Assembly: GCA_934373455.1 (NCBI GenBank) | Contig: CAKRON010000011.1 | Location: forward strand, 1-46,239 | Length of the DNA stretch: 46,239 bases | Direction of reading: 5' to 3' | DNA from: an uncultured Marvinbryantia sp. | GTDB taxonomy: Bacteria; Bacillota; Clostridia; Lachnospirales; Lachnospiraceae | In this document: positions 40,875 to 46,239 of the stretch, in pieces | Layout of the letters: each line of letters begins with the position of its first letter | How positions within the stretch are numbered: the first letter of the stretch is position 1 | Position numbers and translations under genes: made by a program | Notes under the pieces: model-generated | What the model was told of the DNA's origin: nothing | Databases searched by the model: none | What the model saw: only the letters and a program-made list of their open reading frames with translations

Positions 40875-42593
40875 ATGGATGATTCAAATCGTATCTTGTC
40901 TTATTTCAGGCAGGAGAAAGCGGTTCTGTCCATTGTCACGATCACAGGCATTCTTTATAATGTGGGAATGGCGGCGGGACCGTATTTTGAAGGACAGCTT
41001 GCACAATGTCTATATGACATTATAAATGGACAAAAAGGCATGGCAGATATGATAAAGATTGGGATGCTTTATGTGCTTGTCATTTTCTGTGTACAGGCTT
41101 CCAGAGGGTTTAAGCGCTATTATGTGCGAATATTTGCGAATAATATCAGCCGCAGTATGCGCCATACTCTTTACAACTCACTGGTTCATATGAATGAGAA
41201 AGAACTGGATCAGGGAAAACTTGGTTCACTCATGACGAAGGCAGTTGCCGATGTCGATGCCTGTGCCGAAGGAATGCGCAAGTTCACGACAGAAATTTTT
41301 GATACCGGTGTGGTTATGCTGGTATATTTTGTGATGCTGGCTGTTCTGGACTGGAAACTGACATTGCTTGCCGTGATGTTTACACCGACTGCATACATAA
41401 TAGCAAACAGGCTGAAACGGCAGATTTCAGCAGCAAATTTCGCATATAAAGAGAGTGCAGCCAGTCTGAATCAGATGACCATGGACCGGGTAGAAAATGC
41501 AATCACATACAGACAGTTCGGACGCGAGGACAACCGCAATGAAGCATATGAAGAAAAACTGTCTGATTACGAGAAAAAAAGCGTCAGAGCCAATATTTTT
41601 GAAGGCAGCCTGACACCGATCTATGATGCGATTTCCATGATAGGTGTCATCATCATTCTGTATGTGGGCGCGAAAAATGTAACAGACAGAGGATGGACAA
41701 CCTGGAACATTGCTTCATTTACAACGTTTCTGGCATGTTTTACCAAGCTTGCGAAAAAAACCAGTCATGCAGCAAAGCTTTTTAATGCCGTACAAAAAGC
41801 ACAGGTTTCCTGGAAGCGAATAAAACCATTGATGAAACCACTGGCAGGACAAAATGATAAGCTTCCGCAAGCAGAGCCGGCATGTCTGACATTCGATGAG
41901 GTAACTTGCGGCTATAATGAGGAAACTACGTTGAAGCATATCAGTTTTACGGCAGTTCCGGGGGAAATCATCGGAGTGACAGGCGTAGTGGCATCCGGTA
42001 AAAGTATGCTGGGTAAAGTGCTGCTGGATCAGGTCCCGATGACGGGAGACATACGAATCGGCGATAAAGAATTTGAACAATTATCCAGTTCAGATAAACA
42101 CGCATATATCAGTTATATGGGACATGAACCAGAGCTGATGAGTATATCCGTGGGGGAAAATATTGCTTTAGGTGATGATGTAGACATTGATAAATGGTTG
42201 AAAGTAGTTTGTCTGGACGAGGAAATTGCGGCCATGAAGGATGGAAAAGATACTTTGATTGGTGCCGCCGGGACGCAGTTATCCGGCGGACAGCAGGCAA
42301 GACTGGCACTTGCCAGGACACTGGCACATGCAAGATCCATCCTGATACTGGATGATCCACTGGCTGCGGTTGACAAAAATACAGAGACAAAGATTTTGCA
42401 GAATATAAAGGAAGAAATGTCAGATCGGGTGATTCTGTGGATCACTCACAGATTGTATCATTTTCCGGAGATGGACCATGTGCTTTTCATACATGATGGA
42501 ACAGCAGAATATACAACACATGCAGAGCTTATAGAGAAACAGTCCCTTTATCGTCATTTATACCAGATGGAAGGATGTGATCTTGATGACTGA
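40875..42593 (+). CDS. ABC exporter half-transporter, subunit 1 (degenerate Walker B)
   Basis: This 572-residue protein has a six-helix exporter membrane domain (about 15-310) fused to an ATPase domain: Walker A GVVASGKSM, signature LSGGQQARLALAR, Walker B ILILDDPLAAVD, H-loop ITHRLYHF. The catalytic Glu after Walker B is Asp, while the signature is canonical. The neighbouring subunit shows the opposite pattern, so the two should form a heterodimer with one inactive and one active ATP site, as in TM287/288-type exporters. Cargo is unknown (drug, lipid or peptide). The stop overlaps subunit 2 by eight bases. Confidence 0.9.
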   Translation: MDDSNRILSYFRQEKAVLSIVTITGILYNVGMAAGPYFEGQLAQCLYDIINGQKGMADMIKIGMLYVLVIFCVQASRGFKRYYVRIFANNISRSMRHTLYNSLVHMNEKELDQGKLGSLMTKAVADVDACAEGMRKFTTEIFDTGVVMLVYFVMLAVLDWKLTLLAVMFTPTAYIIANRLKRQISAANFAYKESAASLNQMTMDRVENAITYRQFGREDNRNEAYEEKLSDYEKKSVRANIFEGSLTPIYDAISMIGVIIILYVGAKNVTDRGWTTWNIASFTTFLACFTKLAKKTSHAAKLFNAVQKAQVSWKRIKPLMKPLAGQNDKLPQAEPACLTFDEVTCGYNEETTLKHISFTAVPGEIIGVTGVVASGKSMLGKVLLDQVPMTGDIRIGDKEFEQLSSSDKHAYISYMGHEPELMSISVGENIALGDDVDIDKWLKVVCLDEEIAAMKDGKDTLIGAAGTQLSGGQQARLALARTLAHARSILILDDPLAAVDKNTETKILQNIKEEMSDRVILWITHRLYHFPEMDHVLFIHDGTAEYTTHAELIEKQSLYRHLYQMEGCDLDD

Positions 42594-44229
42594 CAACAGT
42601 CCGTTTATGAAATCGATAAAGAAATCTGTAAAACGCAATCCAGGATCTGCGGTTGTGATGTGCCTCTGTGTCATTGGAGCCGTTGTGACTGCTATGCTTC
42701 CACCATTGATTTTGGAACGTGGGGTGAATCTGATCGCCACAGGCAGGAATATTCCCTTCGCCCTTGCAGCGGCATATTTTGGTATGATTGTATTGGCAGA
42801 TATCTTAGAATCTGCACAAGGAGCATCCATTGTCCTTTTCGGTCAAAAGCTGACACATGGGCTGCGTTCGGATCTTTGCAGGAAATTAAATCGTCTTGGT
42901 GCTGGATATTTTACTTCTCATGAAAGCGGACGCATTACTTCTATATTTGTAAATGACGCCGATACGATCGATGCGCTGTATTCCAATGGCATTGTGAGTA
43001 TGATTGCAGATCTTTTTAAGATAATCAGTATATTGGTGATTATCTTTGCAAAGAGTCCGGGACTTGGAATTCTGTTACTTTTCGTGACACCGTTTTTGTT
43101 CTGGATGACAAGAATATTTCAGAAGAATACCCTGAGCGCCCAGCTTGATAACCGTATTGCTGTTGCAAAGGTCAATAATCATATTCCTGAGACGTTACAT
43201 AATATTCGCATGATCCATGTATTTCGGAAAGAAAGATACATGGAAGAGAAGTATGATGAGTATATATCCGAAAGTTATCATGCGGTTAATCGATCCAATT
43301 TCTATGATAGCATTTATTCACCGATTATACTTTTGACTCAGGCTGTAATGATTGCAGGCATGATGATCGGTGCCGCACAGGGCAGCTCCATGCAGCAGTT
43401 TTTTGGCATGAACGTGGGATCTGCGGTGGCAGTCATTTCCTATGTGAGAAAGATCTTTGCCCCTTTGGAATCAATCGGTATGGAGATACAGAGCATACAG
43501 TCTGCTATGGCAGGCGTGAAAAACATCAATGCATTTTTAAAAGAAGAAGAACTTTCTGAAAGCGATAAGTGCATTCTGCCTGATAAATATCATCAGGATA
43601 TTGTTTTTCAAAATGTTACATTTGGGTATAAGCCTGAGATGCCTGTTTTTTCAGAATATAGTTTCACGATCAGCGAGGGCGAAAATGTTACGTTCGTTGG
43701 CCGGACCGGAGCCGGGAAGAGTACCATATTTCGTTTGTTGACAGGATTGTATACACCGCAGTCAGGGCAGATTAAGGTCGCCGGCATTGATCCGACGGTG
43801 TTAGCGCCTGCTGACAGAAGAAAGCTGTTTGGAATTGTAGAACAAAAATTCCATATAGTTCCGGGAAATGTGCGTGATCAGATAACTTTGTATGATTCCG
43901 AGATATCTGACCAAATGGTGGAGGATGCATTAAGCAGTGTCCAGATGCTTGATGTGATAGGGAACTTGAAAGATGGTCTGGATACCACTATGCACAGTGA
44001 TCTGTTCAGTCAGGGACAGCTGCAATTGCTGGCAATTGCAAGAGCCATGGTGACGTCTCCGAGTATTCTTCTGTTGGACGAAATTACAGCCAATTTGGAC
44101 AGCAATACAGAGACACAGGTGCTGGAGGCCATAAAGAAGGCGGCAGAAAGCCGAACGGTACTTTCTATTTCTCACAGATATTCGAATATCCTGAAAAATG
44201 AGCGAATCATACAAATGGATGCTTCCTGA
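42586..44229 (+). CDS. ABC exporter half-transporter, subunit 2 (degenerate signature)
   Basis: This 547-residue protein has six membrane helices (about 20-310) and an ATPase domain: Walker A GRTGAGKSTIF, signature FSQGQLQLLAIARA, Walker B ILLLDEITANLD with the catalytic Glu, H-loop SISHRYSN. The signature has Gln in place of the first Gly of LSGGQ. Together with subunit 1 this yields a canonical site (its Walker A/B with the partner's LSGGQ) and a degenerate one. ATG 42586 lies inside the end of subunit 1 with AAGGA upstream; an in-frame GTG at 42577 is too close to that site. Confidence 0.9.
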   Translation: MTDNSPFMKSIKKSVKRNPGSAVVMCLCVIGAVVTAMLPPLILERGVNLIATGRNIPFALAAAYFGMIVLADILESAQGASIVLFGQKLTHGLRSDLCRKLNRLGAGYFTSHESGRITSIFVNDADTIDALYSNGIVSMIADLFKIISILVIIFAKSPGLGILLLFVTPFLFWMTRIFQKNTLSAQLDNRIAVAKVNNHIPETLHNIRMIHVFRKERYMEEKYDEYISESYHAVNRSNFYDSIYSPIILLTQAVMIAGMMIGAAQGSSMQQFFGMNVGSAVAVISYVRKIFAPLESIGMEIQSIQSAMAGVKNINAFLKEEELSESDKCILPDKYHQDIVFQNVTFGYKPEMPVFSEYSFTISEGENVTFVGRTGAGKSTIFRLLTGLYTPQSGQIKVAGIDPTVLAPADRRKLFGIVEQKFHIVPGNVRDQITLYDSEISDQMVEDALSSVQMLDVIGNLKDGLDTTMHSDLFSQGQLQLLAIARAMVTSPSILLLDEITANLDSNTETQVLEAIKKAAESRTVLSISHRYSNILKNERIIQMDAS

Positions 44230-44288
44230 ATCAGAAAACTGCATCAGAAAATTAAAATAGAAAAATTAAACAAAAGTGAGTGCAAGTG

Positions 44289-44297
44289 TGCTATAAT
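44289..44297 (+). promoter_or_regulatory. Extended -10 promoter of the sodium symporter gene
   Basis: TG-C-TATAAT (44289-44297) is an extended -10 element, about 46 bases before the gene. No good -35 at 17 bases is seen. Confidence 0.6.
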
Positions 44298-44342
44298 AAT
44301 TCTTTAAAATAGAAAAGAGTTGTACTAAGGGAGGAAAGAGAC

Positions 44343-45713
44343 GTGGAGCATCATGAAAAACGAAGTACATTTTCCGGTAAGCTGGGATTTGTACTGTCAG
44401 CAGCAGGAGCATCTGTCGGGCTGGGAAATATTTGGAGATTCCCATATCTTGCTGCAAAATACGGCGGAGGAATATTTCTGCTGATTTATATTATACTGGC
44501 ACTGACATTTGGATATACCATGATTGTTGCCGAGACAGCATTGGGACGTATGACCAGGAAAAGCCCGGTGGGAGCATATCATTCCTTTGGAAAATCAAAG
44601 TGGCTGTCCCTGGGTGGCTGGATCAACGCCATCATTCCGGTATTAATCGTACCATATTATTCTGTAATCGGCGGATGGGTTATTAAATACCTGGCAGGTT
44701 ATGTTATGGGTCAGGGCAGCGAACTGGCAGCCGATGGATACTTTGGATCATTTATTTCCAACGGTGTATCTACAGAAATCTGCTTTATTGTATTCACCAT
44801 TTTTACAGTAGGTATTATTTATGCCGGTGTGCAGAATGGAGTAGAGCGTGTATCTAAATTAATGATGCCGATTCTGGTCGTGCTGTCCGTTGTGATCGCA
44901 GTATATTCTGTTACAAGACCGGGAGCGATGGAAGGGGTAAAATACCTCCTGATTCCAAGACCGGAGAACTTTTCCTGGATGACAGTTGTAGCGGCAATGG
45001 GACAGATGTTTTATTCACTTTCTATTGCTATGGGAATTCTGGTGACATTCGGTTCTTATATGAAAAAAGATGTGTCGATCGAAGAGTCTACGAAGAATGT
45101 AGAGATTTTTGACACTGCTATCGCAATTATGGCAGGACTTATGATTATACCTGCAGTATTTGCATTTTCAGGTGGAGAACCAGATACTCTGCAGGCAGGA
45201 CCGTCACTGATGTTCATTACGATTCCAAAGGTATTTGACAGCATGGGAATGGGAAGAATTGTCGGAATCCTTTTCTTCCTGCTTGTGTTGTGCGCGGCAT
45301 TGACAAGTTCGATCGCATTAACTGAGAGTGCAGTATCCACATTCCAGGACGAACTGGGATGGGGCAGAAAGAAAGCGACCTTGATTATCGCAGTGATTAT
45401 GGTGATTCTGGGCAGTCTGTCATCTTTAGGATACGGACCATTGGAATGTGTAAAAGTGATGGGTATGCAGTTCCTGGATTTCTTTGATTTCCTGACAAAT
45501 TCCATTATGATGCCAATAGCAGCTCTGGCAACCTGTCTGTTGATATCAAAAGTAATCGGAATAAAGAAAATTGAAGAAGAAATGCTTCTGGAAGGCGGTA
45601 CCTTTAAAAGAAAGAGAGTATTTGACTTCATGATACAATATTTGTGCCCGATATTTGCGGCAATTATATTGTTCAGTTCAGTAGCAAATGCATTAGGCTG
45701 GATTTCTATGTAA
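44343..45713 (+). CDS. Sodium-dependent transporter, NSS/SNF family (GTG start)
   Basis: This 456-residue membrane protein of the neurotransmitter:sodium symporter family has about eleven to twelve helices. Helix 1 carries the unwound SAAGASVGLGNIWRFPYLA motif that binds Na+ and substrate, and GGGIFLLIYIILALTFGYTMIVAE follows as usual. MGQMFYSLSIAMGILVTFGSY (helix 6) and TSSIALTESAVSTF (helix 8) are also characteristic. It likely imports an amino acid (tryptophan, tyrosine or branched-chain in relatives). The start is GTG at 44343, with GGGAGGAAAGAG upstream. It is monocistronic with its own terminator. Confidence 0.92.
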   Translation: MEHHEKRSTFSGKLGFVLSAAGASVGLGNIWRFPYLAAKYGGGIFLLIYIILALTFGYTMIVAETALGRMTRKSPVGAYHSFGKSKWLSLGGWINAIIPVLIVPYYSVIGGWVIKYLAGYVMGQGSELAADGYFGSFISNGVSTEICFIVFTIFTVGIIYAGVQNGVERVSKLMMPILVVLSVVIAVYSVTRPGAMEGVKYLLIPRPENFSWMTVVAAMGQMFYSLSIAMGILVTFGSYMKKDVSIEESTKNVEIFDTAIAIMAGLMIIPAVFAFSGGEPDTLQAGPSLMFITIPKVFDSMGMGRIVGILFFLLVLCAALTSSIALTESAVSTFQDELGWGRKKATLIIAVIMVILGSLSSLGYGPLECVKVMGMQFLDFFDFLTNSIMMPIAALATCLLISKVIGIKKIEEEMLLEGGTFKRKRVFDFMIQYLCPIFAAIILFSSVANALGWISM

Positions 45714-45729
45714 ATCCAGCCCTTTTTTT
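45696..45729 (+). terminator. Terminator inside the 3' end of the symporter gene
   Basis: GGCTGGATTT (45696-45705) pairs perfectly with AAATCCAGCC (45712-45721), followed by C and seven T residues. The 5' arm encodes the last residues of the symporter, so stop codon and terminator overlap. The T tract reaches the stop of the convergent ppaC-like gene. Confidence 0.9.
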
Positions 45730-46239
45730 ATCCACCGATATATTCAGTTATGACATTCGTAAGTGCCGGCAGAATCTGCTGCTTTCTGGAGAGAAGATTT
45801 TCCTGGAAAGAATGCTCTATTTCATCTTGATTAGGAAAAGCTTCGACAGCCCATGGAGCACGGCTTCCTCCGGCGTAAATTACAGAACCATTTTCCAGTA
45901 TGCTGGTAAAGACCAAAACTGCCAGATCAATGCGTTTTTTCTGTGCGAAACGATCCAGAACAGCACAGATCTCTCTGGAATCCCTCCGTGTATCCTTAGC
46001 AGAAGGTACGATTACCTGAGAGATTGACAGCTTACAGGAATGAATATCATAGATCTTCAAATCCTGATTAATCATATCCGAAAAGCTGACCTTGTCCTGA
46101 TTGGAAGTAATCGAGAACATTTCACGGGCAAAGTCTTCAATATCCAGATCTGCAATGGCAGCCAGAATATTGGCAGTACTGATATCACGCTGAGTAGTTG
46201 TAGGAGAATGGAAGTCCATGGTATCGGACAACACAGCAC
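45728..46239 (-). CDS. ppaC: Manganese-dependent (family II) inorganic pyrophosphatase, 3' part only
   Basis: The window holds the C-terminal 170 residues of a DHH/DHHA2 phosphoesterase; the gene continues past the window end, so the start is not seen. AVLSDTMDFHSPTTT carries the metal-ligand Asp of LSDT and the SPT motif of family II pyrophosphatases. The DHHA2 domain ends with SRKQQILPALTNVI, whose Arg-Lys pair binds the phosphate substrate. The enzyme hydrolyses pyrophosphate to drive biosynthesis. It is convergent with the symporter gene and shares its terminator. Confidence 0.88.
   Translation of the reverse strand, partial: AVLSDTMDFHSPTTTQRDISTANILAAIADLDIEDFAREMFSITSNQDKVSFSDMINQDLKIYDIHSCKLSISQVIVPSAKDTRRDSREICAVLDRFAQKKRIDLAVLVFTSILENGSVIYAGGSRAPWAVEAFPNQDEIEHSFQENLLSRKQQILPALTNVITEYIGG

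Overview
The window looks like the chromosome of a low-to-mid GC anaerobic Firmicute of the family Lachnospiraceae (Dorea / Mediterraneibacter / Blautia-like). This rests on AGGAGG-type ribosome binding sites, family-typical genes (a DUF4364 protein, a DUF4080 radical SAM protein, a Lachnospiraceae-type two-OB-fold SSB, an N-terminal-rubredoxin rubrerythrin) and tRNA genes without encoded CCA. Genus and species are not resolved. No phage, conjugative element, intact transposase or CRISPR array was seen. Most of the window is ordinary core genome, interrupted by small accessory or repeat-rich islands.

Layout. 1-341: three tRNA genes (Asn, Glu, Cys) and a terminator. 342-4186: a GIY-YIG protein, a hemolysin III/PAQR membrane protein and an XpaC-TelA pair. 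4187-6222: glmS behind a perfect consensus promoter, with an odd frameshifted CPHC mini-gene in its leader. 6286-7942: a RelA/SpoT-type small alarmone synthetase coupled to two unknown genes. 8005-13356: topB, an M18 aminopeptidase, a 1-phosphofructokinase and a YitT membrane protein. 13357-13811: a gene-free region built around a 204-bp foldback element. 13812-14920: a peroxide-defence pair, perR-like repressor and reverse rubrerythrin, each with a TTGACA promoter and a shared palindromic operator. 15446-15995: a Phd/RelE-ParE toxin-antitoxin module. 16067-17902: typA. 18107-19413: ssb with a coupled 21-residue leader peptide, then a BtuR/CobA-type ATPase. 19597-21322: dapA-dapB. 21450-26144: a lipoprotein, DegV, a small membrane protein, a polysaccharide deacetylase and rarA. 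26144-27490: a repeat island (REP-like hairpin, 173-bp MITE-like palindrome, a 55-residue small ORF and a second foldback related in its core to the one at 13.4 kb), with an mnmM-like gene on the minus strand. 27491-34068: two radical SAM proteins, DUF4364, a 35-residue membrane peptide, VanW, an AIR-synthase-related protein and trmL. 34089-37222 (minus): mutS2 and an orphan OmpR-type response regulator. 37337-39660: yhaM and rlmD. 39657-40230: five 63-bp tandem repeats followed by a series of AGATAC/GTATCT hairpins. 40460-44229: a small HTH protein, a short gene remnant and a heterodimeric ABC exporter with one degenerate ATP site. 44343-45713: an NSS sodium symporter. The 3' part of a family II pyrophosphatase gene runs off the window end.

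The parts most worth a second look are the tandem-repeat and hairpin region after rlmD, the two foldback elements that share a core but not their arms, the alarmone-synthetase three-gene cluster, and the leader peptides in front of glmS and ssb. All functional calls come from reading motifs by eye; no database search was run.
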